Source of the DNA: Leisingera sp. ANG-Vp
Lineage (GTDB): Bacteria; Pseudomonadota; Alphaproteobacteria; Rhodobacterales; Rhodobacteraceae
Length of the DNA: 64,000 nt
Direction: 5' to 3'
Assembly (NCBI RefSeq): GCF_000813725.1
Contig: NZ_JWLD01000002.1
Location: forward strand, 62,001-126,000
A model generated the notes under the pieces. That model was not told the DNA's origin, made no database searches, and saw only the letters and a program-made list of their open reading frames with translations. Made by a program: the position numbers and the translations under genes. This document shows positions 21,393 through 30,576 of the stretch, one piece after another (the first letter of the stretch is position 1; each line of letters begins with the position of its first letter).

Positions 21393-21877
21393 TGTCTGTC
21401 ACCACGGATATCCCGGCAACCTACAAGGGGCCGCGCAAGGTGTTTGCGCGGCTTCTGAGCATGGGCGCCCGTGAGGATCGGCTGCTGATCTTTCTGATCA
21501 GCGGCTGTGTGCTGGTTTTTGTCTCGCAGATGCCGGTGCGGGCCCGCGAAGCGCATCTGACCGGGCAGGAATTGAACATGCTGTTAGGCAGTTCGCTGCT
21601 CGCTTGGGTCTTCATTGCACCGCTGGTGCTGTACGTGCTCGCGCTGATTGCTCATTGGGTTGCAAGGGCTGCGGGTGGAAAGGGCGATGCTTACCGTGCG
21701 CGGCTGGCGCTTTTCTGGGCCTTTCTAGCGGCCAGCCCGCTTATGCTGCTGAACGGATTGGTTGCGGGGTTCATTGGCGCAAGCACAGCGCTGAACCTGG
21801 TCGGAGCGTTGTGGCTTGCGGCGTTCCTGTGGTTCTGGGTGTCTGGCATGATCCAAGGCTATTGGGCGAAACAATGA
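21392..21877 (+). CDS. YIP1-like membrane protein in the suf operon (first copy)
   Basis: 161-residue integral membrane protein with about four hydrophobic segments (ISGCVLVFVSQM, LLAWVFIAPLVLYVLALIAHWV, LFWAFLAASPLMLLNGLVAGFI, LWLAAFLWFWVSGM). Arrangement and length resemble the YIP1 superfamily; function unknown. It overlaps both sufD and the following gene (ATGA). Its conserved coupling suggests a link to Suf function or simply ancient linkage. Confidence 0.7.
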   Translation: MSVTTDIPATYKGPRKVFARLLSMGAREDRLLIFLISGCVLVFVSQMPVRAREAHLTGQELNMLLGSSLLAWVFIAPLVLYVLALIAHWVARAAGGKGDAYRARLALFWAFLAASPLMLLNGLVAGFIGASTALNLVGALWLAAFLWFWVSGMIQGYWAKQ

Positions 21878-22458
21878 ACGGATTGGCCGCCTTTGCCTTA
21901 CTGACGCTGAAAGCCCCAAAGGACGCAGCCCAGCAGATCCTGGCACAGGATTGGCCGCGCGAAGCGTTGTGGACGGCCTATCTGCTCTCTGTGGTGCTGA
22001 ACACTTGCGTCTACACGGTGCAGCAGATCCTGTTTCCGCTGCCGCCTGAAATCCTGTTGCCGAATTTTACGCCAGGTGCGTATTTCGCCGTTGTCTTTGT
22101 GCTGCAGCTTGGGTTCATCGCCATGCTGGCTACAACCGGACGCTGGCTGGGCGGCCAGGGAAACCTGGCATCCTTGCTGGCACTGGTAACTTGGCTGCAA
22201 CTGCTGCAGGCCGGTCTTAACGGCGCAATCGTTGCTGTGTTTTTGGTTTTGCCGCCGCTTGCTTCGCTGCTGAATATCGCTGCAAATGTCGTCGTGTTCT
22301 TTATCCTCTTGCACTTTGTGAATGCGGCGCACAGGTTCGGGTCCGTGTGGCGTTCGCTTGGCGTGGTTCTGATGGCCAGCGTTATTCTTGTGTTTGCTCT
22401 TCTCTTTCTTGTGGGCCTGATCGGCCCTGCTAACCTGGGGTTGCCCGAAAATGTATGA
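21874..22458 (+). CDS. YIP1-family membrane protein in the suf operon (second copy)
   Basis: 194-residue protein with five or so transmembrane segments. It begins MNGLAAFALLTLKAPKDAAQQIL, typical of Rhodobacteraceae YIP1-domain proteins, with long helices such as YFAVVFVLQLGFIAMLATTG and GVVLMASVILVFALLFLVGL. I start it at the ATG at 21874, overlapping the previous stop; the longer open frame covers the preceding gene out of frame. Its end overlaps the sufS start by eight bases. Confidence 0.75.
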   Translation: MNGLAAFALLTLKAPKDAAQQILAQDWPREALWTAYLLSVVLNTCVYTVQQILFPLPPEILLPNFTPGAYFAVVFVLQLGFIAMLATTGRWLGGQGNLASLLALVTWLQLLQAGLNGAIVAVFLVLPPLASLLNIAANVVVFFILLHFVNAAHRFGSVWRSLGVVLMASVILVFALLFLVGLIGPANLGLPENV

Positions 22459-23671
22459 CGTGGACAAAATCCGTGCCGACTTTCCGATCCTGTCGCGTGA
22501 GGTGAACGGCAAGCCGCTGACCTATCTCGACAACGGCGCCTCGGCTCAGAAACCGCAGGCTGTGATCGACGCGGTAACAAAGGCTTATGCCGAGGAATAT
22601 TCGAACGTTCACCGTGGCTTGCACTTCCTTTCTAATCTATCGACTGAAAAGTACGAGGCCGTCCGCGGTATCATTGCGCGCTTTCTGAACGCGGGCGACG
22701 AGAACACAATCGTGCTGAATTCCGGCACTACCGAGGGCATCAATCTTGTGGCCTATGGCTGGGCCATGCCGCGGTTCGAAGCGGGTGACGAGATCGTGCT
22801 GTCGGTGATGGAACACCATGCCAACATCGTACCCTGGCACTTCCTGCGCGAACGTCAGGGGGTGGTGCTGAAGTGGGTGGATGTGGCAGACGACGGCAGC
22901 CTCGATCCGCAAAAGGTAATCGATGCGATTGGCCCCAAGACGAAGCTGGTCGCGGTCACCCAGTGCTCCAATGTTTTGGGCACCGTGGTGGACGTCAAAG
23001 CAATCACCCAGGGGGCCCATGCAAAGGGTGTGCCGGTGATGGTCGACGGATCGCAAGGCGCGGTGCATATGCCCGTCGACGTTCAGGACATCGGCTGCGA
23101 TTTCTATGCGATCACCGGCCATAAGCTCTACGGCCCTTCGGGATCCGGTGCGATCTACATCAAGCCTGAGCGCATGGCCGAGATGCGCCCCTTCATTGGC
23201 GGCGGCGATATGATCAAGGAGGTCTCCAAAGAGGAGATCATCTACAACGATCCGCCGATGAAGTTCGAAGCCGGCACACCGGGCATCGTGCAGACCATCG
23301 GCCTGGGCGTGGCGCTGGAGTACATGATGGCGCTTGGCATGGAGAACATCGCCAAGCACGAAGGGGACTTGCGGGACTACGCTCTGGAGCGGCTGACCGG
23401 TCTCAACTGGATCAACGTGCAAGGGCAGGCACCTGGAAAGGCTGCGATATTCAGCTTCACCATGGAAGGTGCCGCGCATGCGCATGACATCTCGACGATC
23501 CTGGACAAGAAGGGCGTGGCAGTACGTGCCGGCCATCACTGCGCCGGGCCGCTGATGGATCATCTGGGCGTCTCCGCCACCTGCCGCGCGTCCTTCGGCC
23601 TTTATAACACCAAGGACGAGGTCGACACGCTGATAGATGCGCTGGAGCTAGCGCACGAATTGTTCGCCTGA
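22451..23671 (+). CDS. sufS: Cysteine desulfurase SufS
   Basis: 406-residue class II PLP cysteine desulfurase. Visible are the N-terminal ADFPILSREVNGKPLTYLDN, the PLP lysine in ITGHKLYGPSGSG and the active-site Cys loop RAGHHCAGPLMDHLG, with family C-terminal residues RASFGLYNTKDEVD. It supplies persulfide sulfur to SufBCD. No sufE is visible here. It is the last gene of the operon that starts at iscR. Confidence 0.96.
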   Translation: MYDVDKIRADFPILSREVNGKPLTYLDNGASAQKPQAVIDAVTKAYAEEYSNVHRGLHFLSNLSTEKYEAVRGIIARFLNAGDENTIVLNSGTTEGINLVAYGWAMPRFEAGDEIVLSVMEHHANIVPWHFLRERQGVVLKWVDVADDGSLDPQKVIDAIGPKTKLVAVTQCSNVLGTVVDVKAITQGAHAKGVPVMVDGSQGAVHMPVDVQDIGCDFYAITGHKLYGPSGSGAIYIKPERMAEMRPFIGGGDMIKEVSKEEIIYNDPPMKFEAGTPGIVQTIGLGVALEYMMALGMENIAKHEGDLRDYALERLTGLNWINVQGQAPGKAAIFSFTMEGAAHAHDISTILDKKGVAVRAGHHCAGPLMDHLGVSATCRASFGLYNTKDEVDTLIDALELAHELFA

Positions 23672-23689
23672 CCCCGGCAAGTGCCCAAC

Positions 23690-23717
23690 AAAAAAACGGC
23701 GCCGCATCGGGCGCCAT
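23690..23717. terminator. Terminator between sufS and the tmp operon
   Basis: Hairpin GGCGCC-GCATCG-GGCGCC with seven A on its left side (a T-run for the minus-strand operon) and ATTTT on its right. It probably terminates the minus-strand operon mainly. Confidence 0.7.
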
Positions 23718-23737
23718 TTTCATTTCCAAGCAGAGTG

Positions 23738-24403
23738 TTACCCTTGGATCTTGTCTTCTCGCAGCGGGCAGGACAGGTAGACGCCAAACTCATTGCCCAC
23801 GTCGCAGCTGACCCGCGCATGCACTTTGCCTTGGCGATCCAGAAACCGCTGGTTGTCTTCCACCGGAAAGATGCCCTCGTGCCAGATATTCGGGTGGATA
23901 TAGAGCCCCTTGGATCCGTCGCACCAGAAGGCCACAACCTTTTCCGGTCTCAGGTCATCCCCGGGCAGCGCCGCCGGGATGATGAAGGGCTTGTTGTCCA
24001 GCGGATAGAACAGCTGGCCGCCGTCGGGGTGGTAATTCATGTGCCATAGCAGCACCTGGTCGCGCGGCGCGGTCTGCGACTCCACTTGGGCTTTTTGCGG
24101 GTCGGCGGACCAGCCCAGCACATAGTTGCCGTTGACCGCTTCATTTTCGCCGTACAGCACGTCTCCGCGCCAGTCTCCGCGGAAGGTGCCCTCGACCCAG
24201 CCGGCCTCGTCTCCAGTGCCGTCATCGATCGGGCGCCAGCCCTGGGCGGGCCATTGCACGATTTCGATCTCGAAGGTCTCCGGGTCGTCGACCAGACAGC
24301 CATAGCCTTTGACGCTTTCCTCAGTGGCCCGGATCAGCGGCACCTCGTGCCAGGGCAGCGAGGGTTTGGAGCTGGCTTCAAAGATGTACTCGGGCGCGCT
24401 CAT
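23738..24403 (-). CDS. Ureidoglycolate lyase-like cupin protein
   Basis: 221-residue protein resembling the AllA/ureidoglycolate lyase fold, with cupin strands and the C-terminal YIHPNIWHEGIFPV segment. AllA proteins are usually about 160-170 residues, so this one is longer. It is the third gene of a unit with an HD oxygenase (overlap ATGA) and a 2-oxoglutarate oxygenase of organophosphonate breakdown, and no allantoin genes are near. A purine role is therefore doubtful; it may act on a product or salvage step of the phosphonate pathway, which is inference. Confidence 0.65.
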   Translation of the reverse strand: MSAPEYIFEASSKPSLPWHEVPLIRATEESVKGYGCLVDDPETFEIEIVQWPAQGWRPIDDGTGDEAGWVEGTFRGDWRGDVLYGENEAVNGNYVLGWSADPQKAQVESQTAPRDQVLLWHMNYHPDGGQLFYPLDNKPFIIPAALPGDDLRPEKVVAFWCDGSKGLYIHPNIWHEGIFPVEDNQRFLDRQGKVHARVSCDVGNEFGVYLSCPLREDKIQG

Positions 24404-24996
24404 GCCTTGGCGCCCAAATGTTTATCGACCATCCGCTGCACCATCGGCGCAAAGTGCCAGTAGTCCGGCGTTTCCATGTCGGCGCGCTTGCCGGCCTCAT
24501 CCAGATAACGCACCGCGATGATCTGCTTGAGGTTGGGGTTTTTCTCCATTTCAGCCACTTCCTCAGCGTTCATCGGCCCGCCTTGCAGGTTCAAGGAATG
24601 GATGGAAGCCTCTGACAAACGGTCAAAATACTCCGGCTTGGTCGCGCAAAGGTAGCGTTTGGCCGCCACATGGTAACGCACGCAGTCAGTGATCACCGAG
24701 GGGAAGAACTGTTCGAGAACCTCGGCGCCGGCTTCCTCATGAAAGCGGTCCTCAGTGTCGTCCATGGAGAAAGTGCCGAACTCGCTGGTGAAATGGCCGA
24801 TATCGTGGAGAAGCGCCCCCACGATGATCTCTTCCGGCTGGTTGTTCTGTTCGGCAATGGTGGCGCCCTGCAGCATGTGCTCCGTCATGGTGACCGGCTC
24901 GCCCAGGTATTCTTCGTCACCGCGGCGGTCAAAGATATCGCCAATGAAGGCGACGATATTGTCCTGAGTCAGCTTGCTGAAATCCGGCTTGCTCAT
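24400..24996 (-). CDS. tmpB: HD-domain mixed-valent diiron oxygenase, TmpB/PhnZ type
   Basis: 198-residue HD protein. PhnZ/TmpB enzymes oxidatively cleave the C-P bond of 1-hydroxyphosphonates. Features matching the family are the Y-x-x-E pair (Tyr30, Glu33 in YLGE), His40 in MTEHMLQ, His64-Asp65 in LLHDIGHF and later His residues in RFHEEAGAEVL and RYHVAAKRYL. TmpB converts (1-hydroxy-2-(trimethylammonio)ethyl)phosphonate to glycine betaine and phosphate. Assignment as TmpB rather than PhnZ rests on the neighbouring tmpA-like gene. Confidence 0.82.
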   Translation of the reverse strand: MSKPDFSKLTQDNIVAFIGDIFDRRGDEEYLGEPVTMTEHMLQGATIAEQNNQPEEIIVGALLHDIGHFTSEFGTFSMDDTEDRFHEEAGAEVLEQFFPSVITDCVRYHVAAKRYLCATKPEYFDRLSEASIHSLNLQGGPMNAEEVAEMEKNPNLKQIIAVRYLDEAGKRADMETPDYWHFAPMVQRMVDKHLGAKA

Positions 24997-25000
24997 GGCT

Positions 25001-26167
<1,167 letters not shown>

Positions 26168-26232
26168 TTAGCTAATGTGCCTGAGCCATCAAGAGAACGA
26201 CGGAAATCGGGGTTTGAGAGTTAGGTTTTCTA

Positions 26233-27102
26233 ATGGCCAAGAAAGTCACCAAACAGGGGCTGCCGCCGCTCGACTGGCTCAAAGTGTTTGAAGCGGCCGG
26301 CCGGCATGGCAGCTTCACCGCCGCGGCGGAGGAATTCGGTGCCACACAGGCCGCAGTCAGCCAGCGGATCCGCAATCTGGAATCCTGGCTGGGGCGTCAG
26401 CTCTTTATCCGCTCCGCGCGCGGTGTGGCCCTGACCGTGGACGGGGAGAGCTATCTTCCCCTGGTGCACGATTCCCTGCGGGCGCTGGAACTGGGAACAG
26501 AAAACATTTTCGGCCAGACCGTCCGGGAGCTGCGGATCGCGGCGTCGCCCTCCCACCTGGAACTGCTCCTGCTTCCGCGGCTGGGAGTTTTCTCCAGAAA
26601 GTATCCCGAATTGCGTATTGTTACCGAAACGGTGCCGAAGCGGCTTGAATTCGAAGCCGCAGAAGGTGCTTTGCACATCCGCTATGGCCGAGGCGGCTGG
26701 GATGGGCGCGAAGGTGTGCTGCTGGCCAATGAAGTGCTTCAGCCTATGACGGCGCCGGGATTGGGACAGAATTGGCGGCAGCTTCCGGTTATCGAATTGC
26801 GCGGCGAACGGCCGGGCTGGGCTGAGTGGGCCCGGGTGACCGGAGAGCCTGAGCCGGAGTCCGGACAGGTGTCCGTAGATTCCATGGCTCATGCTTTGCG
26901 GGCCGCCCGGCTGGGGATGGGCGTGGTTCTTGGATCGCAGGCATTGGCATCCAATTTGCTGCAAACCGGACAATTGGAACGTGCACAGGCGCCGGAACTT
27001 TCGACAATCGATGGCTATTGGCTGACATGGCCGCCCAGCCTTGGGAAATCGTCACGCCAGAAGGCGCTGCTGGACGCACTCAAAACCGCACTGCTAGCAT
27101 GA
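26233..27102 (+). CDS. LysR-family transcriptional regulator
   Basis: 289-residue regulator. The N-terminal winged helix contains LPPLDWLKVFEAAGRHGSFTAAAEEF and ATQAAVSQRIRNLESWLG, the GcvA-type variant (PPLxxLxxFEAAxRHxSFTxAA). A periplasmic-binding-like effector domain follows. It is divergent from the tmpA-tmpB operon with about 100 bases between the starts, the usual arrangement for an activator of the neighbouring operon. It is the last chromosomal gene before the island junction. Confidence 0.88.
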   Translation: MAKKVTKQGLPPLDWLKVFEAAGRHGSFTAAAEEFGATQAAVSQRIRNLESWLGRQLFIRSARGVALTVDGESYLPLVHDSLRALELGTENIFGQTVRELRIAASPSHLELLLLPRLGVFSRKYPELRIVTETVPKRLEFEAAEGALHIRYGRGGWDGREGVLLANEVLQPMTAPGLGQNWRQLPVIELRGERPGWAEWARVTGEPEPESGQVSVDSMAHALRAARLGMGVVLGSQALASNLLQTGQLERAQAPELSTIDGYWLTWPPSLGKSSRQKALLDALKTALLA

Positions 27103-27135
27103 ACGTCAACGGAGTTTCATGGGTCTGTCGGAAAG

Positions 27136-27185
27136 TGGCGCACCCATGAGGATTCGAACCTCAGTCCTCTGCCTTCGGAGGGCAG
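27136..27185 (-). repeat. Left attachment site: displaced 3' part of tRNA-Arg
   Basis: 50 bases identical to 49500-49549 except T for A at 27165. On the minus strand it holds the CCA end, the acceptor 3' strand, the T arm and the anticodon arm of tRNA-Arg(CCG). The 5' half is missing, so it is not a functional tRNA. Further match ATCCAGC follows after a six-base gap, possibly by chance. Confidence 0.88.
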
Positions 27186-27521
27186 ATCCAGCCGAAATTA
27201 TCTCTATTTGTTAGCTATTTACCCTACGTTTGTGCAGTGTTGGGTGTTTCAGTCCAGGGCGTAACTGTTACGCATAACAGAAACCAACAAAGTAGTCAGT
27301 GATACGTACCAAGTCAGAAATAAGTGTAAGCCTGAAATGCGGTTTTTTCGGCGACAGTCACTTGATTTCAGTGATTTGAAGAACCTCTTGGCATTCCACC
27401 AATAAGTGAGCTGGCAACAAATTGGTTGCCTAATCGTTAAGGTGCTGCAATCCTTGATCGCGTGTGTTGGGGGTTCTTCCCCCTAAGGTCGAGCTCTTCG
27501 TAAAGAAACGAGCCCGCAGCG
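27186..27521. other. Non-coding left end of the island
   Basis: AT-rich stretch with no convincing gene. It contains the inverted repeat GCGTAAC-T-GTTACGC at about 27258-27272, followed by CATAACAGAAA. A related CGCGTAACAGAAA lies near the right end at about 49449-49461. These could be integrase arm sites. Confidence 0.4.
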
Positions 27522-29327
27522 ATGTTACTCGTTAAGCCCGTGTTTCTAGGGCGAACTCGCCATCAAAAGAGGTTGGAACTTGAGATGGACAATACAGTTA
27601 TTCACCCTGCCTGCGCCCACCAATCCCACTTGGTAGATTTGCATTTATGGCGAGGGGCGCCTCAAAATCTTGACGGTGATCGGCAAATCCAAATTTTGGT
27701 GAACCACGGCTACATCGCCGGATTTTGCCCAGAACGTATGCAGCCGGCATGGGTGGGTTACCGGGTCGCTTACGCTAGTCAGGACGTCGACTATGATCGC
27801 CCTCTGATGTACTACGATGACACGAGGTTGGATGAAAACCTGAGGGTTGGACGAAGAACCTTTGGAAAGCTTGGTGGGGTTCAGCTGAACGTTGGGCATA
27901 TGGCGCCCAATGAAGTGATCAACCGCCAATTTGGGCGATTAGCTCAAATGGAAACCTTCCTAATGTCCAATATGAGCCCGCAGTACGGCTCCTTGAACAG
28001 TGGTGTTTGGCTTGAGCTTGAGGACGCCATTCGGGAGATCAAAGACGAAAAAGGCAAGGACCATGTCTGGGCGCTTGTAGGCCCCATCTTCGGTGACGAC
28101 CCGGCGTCAATACGAAGAGGGCATGGCAAGTACGTCCAGGTTCCGGAAGCCTATTTCTGCATTGTCGTGGATCCTCATAGCTATCCGTTTGATACGCCGT
28201 CCAAAGTACACATGGATTGCTTCATAATTCCGCAGAACGCACCTCGCCGCGCTGGCCCGGAAGACTTTCCTGCTACGCTCGAAGAGATTGAGGAAGCGAC
28301 TGGCTTGCGCTTCTTCGAATCTTGGGGCCGCGACTTTCCGGTGGCACTCCTGAAAAAAACTGACAAGCCTAGCTACAAGAGCCGTTTGGCGATGGCCTTA
28401 AAAAAGGTGAGCAAGAGGACGGCGGAGCAAAAAGAAGCACTTCATTCGGCTCAACCGAACGCTGACACCATTGAGGGTCTTATTGATGACTTGAAGGAAG
28501 AGGCCGCGGCTATTTGGGGCCAGCGCGAGGCTCTGACGGCTGAAGACCTTGAACGCGCCAGAACGCTTCAACATACCATCTCCTGGCTGCTTCGCGCTCG
28601 CGACATTGCAAAGCCACCTAAGAAGAAACCAGCCGCCGAAAACTTCGTGACTTACAAGGTGGTTTCCGACATGGGGAACAGGCTCAAGGATGGAGCTCGG
28701 ACCGCTTGTAATTTTTGGAACCGGTTTGTGACGCCTAAGTACTCTGTTGTGATTAGGTTGGGCACCTTTACCCAGGATGGATACACTATTGCCAGAGCAT
28801 ACAAGCCTTATGCAAAGGATGGCGTTCGATATGGGCGGGTTGATTTCAACACGAAGTACCTGGGGCAGTTCGACGAAGACGAAATCGCGGGCACAATCAT
28901 TCATGAGATCGGGCATTCACTCGGAATAGGTTGGGAGGAGTGGGAAGCTCTTTTCCACAAGAGTTCTGGAGAGTTTAAGTCCGCTGCGGTTCGTAAACTT
29001 CGTGCTCTTAGGGATATGTCGGTAGAGTTGGAAGGCGGACCAGGCACTGCATTGGCTCATTGGGATGAAGACGAGTTCGATAAAGAGCTGATGACAGGAT
29101 ACCAGGACCAAGGTGAGCATGTTCTTCCAGTTACCATCGATTTGATGGAGCTGCTGGGGCATGCAGTGAATGAAAGGCTGGCAGAGCGGACACCGCTAGA
29201 GGACCTCTTGAGAGATGCAGCAAGCGTTGTCTTCTCTAGGCAAGATATGGCCCGCAGTTTGGATCTTGATCACTTTGAAAAGACTGAACTGTTCGAGTGT
29301 ATTCCTCATTCTGCTCCTGTCGACTAG
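27522..29327 (+). CDS. NucA-type nuclease fused to an HEXXH metallopeptidase
   Basis: 601 residues. The first half matches DNA/RNA non-specific endonucleases: WVGYRVAYAS, NVGHMAPNEV with the catalytic His126 (normally DRGH, here NVGH), ETFLMSNMSPQ, LNSGVWLELEDAIR and FDTPSKVHMDCFIIPQNAP. A charged linker (about 275-390) follows. The C-terminal region has HEIGHSLGIGW (461-471), a zinc-peptidase motif like metzincins or leishmanolysin, then ELMTGYQDQG. No signal peptide or membrane segment is visible. The start is uncertain: ATG at 27522 or 27585. It is probably a toxin or defence effector; this is inference. Confidence 0.7.
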   Translation: MLLVKPVFLGRTRHQKRLELEMDNTVIHPACAHQSHLVDLHLWRGAPQNLDGDRQIQILVNHGYIAGFCPERMQPAWVGYRVAYASQDVDYDRPLMYYDDTRLDENLRVGRRTFGKLGGVQLNVGHMAPNEVINRQFGRLAQMETFLMSNMSPQYGSLNSGVWLELEDAIREIKDEKGKDHVWALVGPIFGDDPASIRRGHGKYVQVPEAYFCIVVDPHSYPFDTPSKVHMDCFIIPQNAPRRAGPEDFPATLEEIEEATGLRFFESWGRDFPVALLKKTDKPSYKSRLAMALKKVSKRTAEQKEALHSAQPNADTIEGLIDDLKEEAAAIWGQREALTAEDLERARTLQHTISWLLRARDIAKPPKKKPAAENFVTYKVVSDMGNRLKDGARTACNFWNRFVTPKYSVVIRLGTFTQDGYTIARAYKPYAKDGVRYGRVDFNTKYLGQFDEDEIAGTIIHEIGHSLGIGWEEWEALFHKSSGEFKSAAVRKLRALRDMSVELEGGPGTALAHWDEDEFDKELMTGYQDQGEHVLPVTIDLMELLGHAVNERLAERTPLEDLLRDAASVVFSRQDMARSLDLDHFEKTELFECIPHSAPVD

Positions 29328-29410
29328 GAGGTGTAGGTAGGGAAGCTCTATTGGTGCGCTGAGCTTCCTTCAATGGCCTTCAGTGCAGAGGCTTGGAAGC
29401 TCGGCGAGTG

Positions 29411-29893
29411 ATGTCCATAGACCTTTTCGATGGTCTCGCCCCGCGCAAGATCGAGTTCAAGCGCCAGGGCAAGAAGCGCCACGCCGAGCCGGTCACCAGC
29501 GCCTACCTGCCAGGCTACCTCTTCGCGGACATCCCGCCGGAGCTATTGGCCCAGGCCATTCAGTGCCGCGGCCTGAGCCCTTCGTTGATGATGGTCAGCG
29601 GGCAGGAGGTCCGTAAGCACGTGCTGCCGTTCTTGGCGAAAGCCGCGGAAGAGAACGCAGAGGCGCAGAGGATCGTCGAGAGCCGGGACAGGGCGGCCAT
29701 GTGTCAGTTTCAGTCCGGCACCGCGTTGGAGGTGTTGGCCGGGCCATTCATTGGGCGCGTAGTGACCTTCACCAGCATGGTTCAGGCTGCACTCGACTTG
29801 CATCCAATGGTGGAAGCTCGAACGCAGATATTCGGCCAGTCGGTTCGGGTTCGGGTTGATCCGTTGGATGTGAAAAGAACAGCATGGGAATAA
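29411..29893 (+). CDS. NusG-like transcription antiterminator (short NGN domain plus KOW)
   Basis: 160-residue protein whose middle reads YLPGYLFADIPPELL, the conserved end of the NusG N-terminal domain, and whose C-terminal part FQSGTALEVLAGPFIGRVVTF is a KOW motif. The opening strand and helix of a normal NGN domain (about 25 residues with a W-Y start) are missing; the frame closes with a stop at 29360, so the gene is naturally short or truncated. It lies about 400 bases before a long toxin-like operon, the place typical of RfaH/LoaP-type specialised paralogues. Starts at ATG 29411 or TTG 29393. Confidence 0.65.
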   Translation: MSIDLFDGLAPRKIEFKRQGKKRHAEPVTSAYLPGYLFADIPPELLAQAIQCRGLSPSLMMVSGQEVRKHVLPFLAKAAEENAEAQRIVESRDRAAMCQFQSGTALEVLAGPFIGRVVTFTSMVQAALDLHPMVEARTQIFGQSVRVRVDPLDVKRTAWE

Positions 29894-30272
29894 GCTCGCA
29901 CTTCTTGGCACTCCATGGTTTGGGTTGGGAGCGTTTCCGAGAAATGGAGGAAGCGGTTGACTTTGGCGGGCTGGGCCCCGGATTCAGGAAAGTTAACGGG
30001 TCGACATTCGTCGCATCGCTGGCGCGAAGGCCATACACATTGAGGTGTTTCAACAAACCTCAATCGATCACAACTTTGTGTCCTAGACGTGACGCAACTG
30101 TGGCGGTACAGACGTGTGCGTATAACGCGCCATAAGACTGCCGTTAGCTCGTTGGAGCGGCAACCTCGGTAACCGGTAGCGAAGAGATACAGCGTGACAA
30201 AAAATGGCTGCCTTTGGAGATATCCGTTCCGCCTAAAGAAAGGCGGAAACAGAAAATTGGGAAAGGATACCC
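29894..30272. other. Intergenic region before the RTX operon
   Basis: No convincing gene; an 83-codon frame at 29884-30135 looks spurious. The stretch should hold the promoter and any ops-like antiterminator loading site of the operon. A perfect hairpin lies at 30227-30248. Confidence 0.4.
30227..30248 (+). promoter_or_regulatory. Hairpin in the RTX operon leader
   Basis: TTCCGCCT-AAAGAA-AGGCGGAA, an 8-bp perfect stem with a 6-base loop, 25 bases before the first start codon. There is no T-run, so it is unlikely to be a terminator. A role in translation control or polymerase pausing for a NusG paralogue is speculative. Confidence 0.35.
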
Positions 30273-30575
30273 TTGGTTGTAGTGGAGTTCATATCAACAC
30301 TAGCCGCAGTGCTAGTGATACCGGCCATTATCTTTTCTTTCTGGAGGATTACTCAGAGAGATGAGTACACTGCGTTGCGGGACAGTGGGCAAAAACTGAA
30401 CCTAAACACTTACAATCTGCGCTTGGGGTTTAAAAGGAAAGAAGATGACCCATTGAGAGAAGCGCACATTAAATTGGCGAAAATCGGGTTCCTGCACTGG
30501 CTTCTTATTCCAGTTGCATTCTTTTTGGTTTTCATCCTGACAATGCTAGCAATTTTGATCATTGGAGATACTTGA
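30273..30575 (+). CDS. Small two-helix membrane protein
   Basis: 100 residues with a hydrophobic N-terminal segment (FISTLAAVLVIPAIIFSFW), a basic cytoplasmic-looking middle and a second strong segment (LLIPVAFFLVFILTMLAILII). The start is TTG at 30273 behind GAAAGGA; no ATG is available. It is the first gene of the RTX operon and ends one base before the Hint-N gene. A membrane protein at this place could be an immunity or secretion-helper protein, which is inference. No family recognised. Confidence 0.6.
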   Translation: MVVVEFISTLAAVLVIPAIIFSFWRITQRDEYTALRDSGQKLNLNTYNLRLGFKRKEDDPLREAHIKLAKIGFLHWLLIPVAFFLVFILTMLAILIIGDT

Positions 30576-30576
30576 A

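Noticed and set aside
27136-27210. A second complete tRNA-Arg gene
   Set aside because: Only the 3' 50 bases are present; D arm and 5' acceptor strand are missing.
29884-30135. 83-codon frame after the NusG-like gene
   Set aside because: No ribosome site, no domain, odd composition; treated as intergenic.
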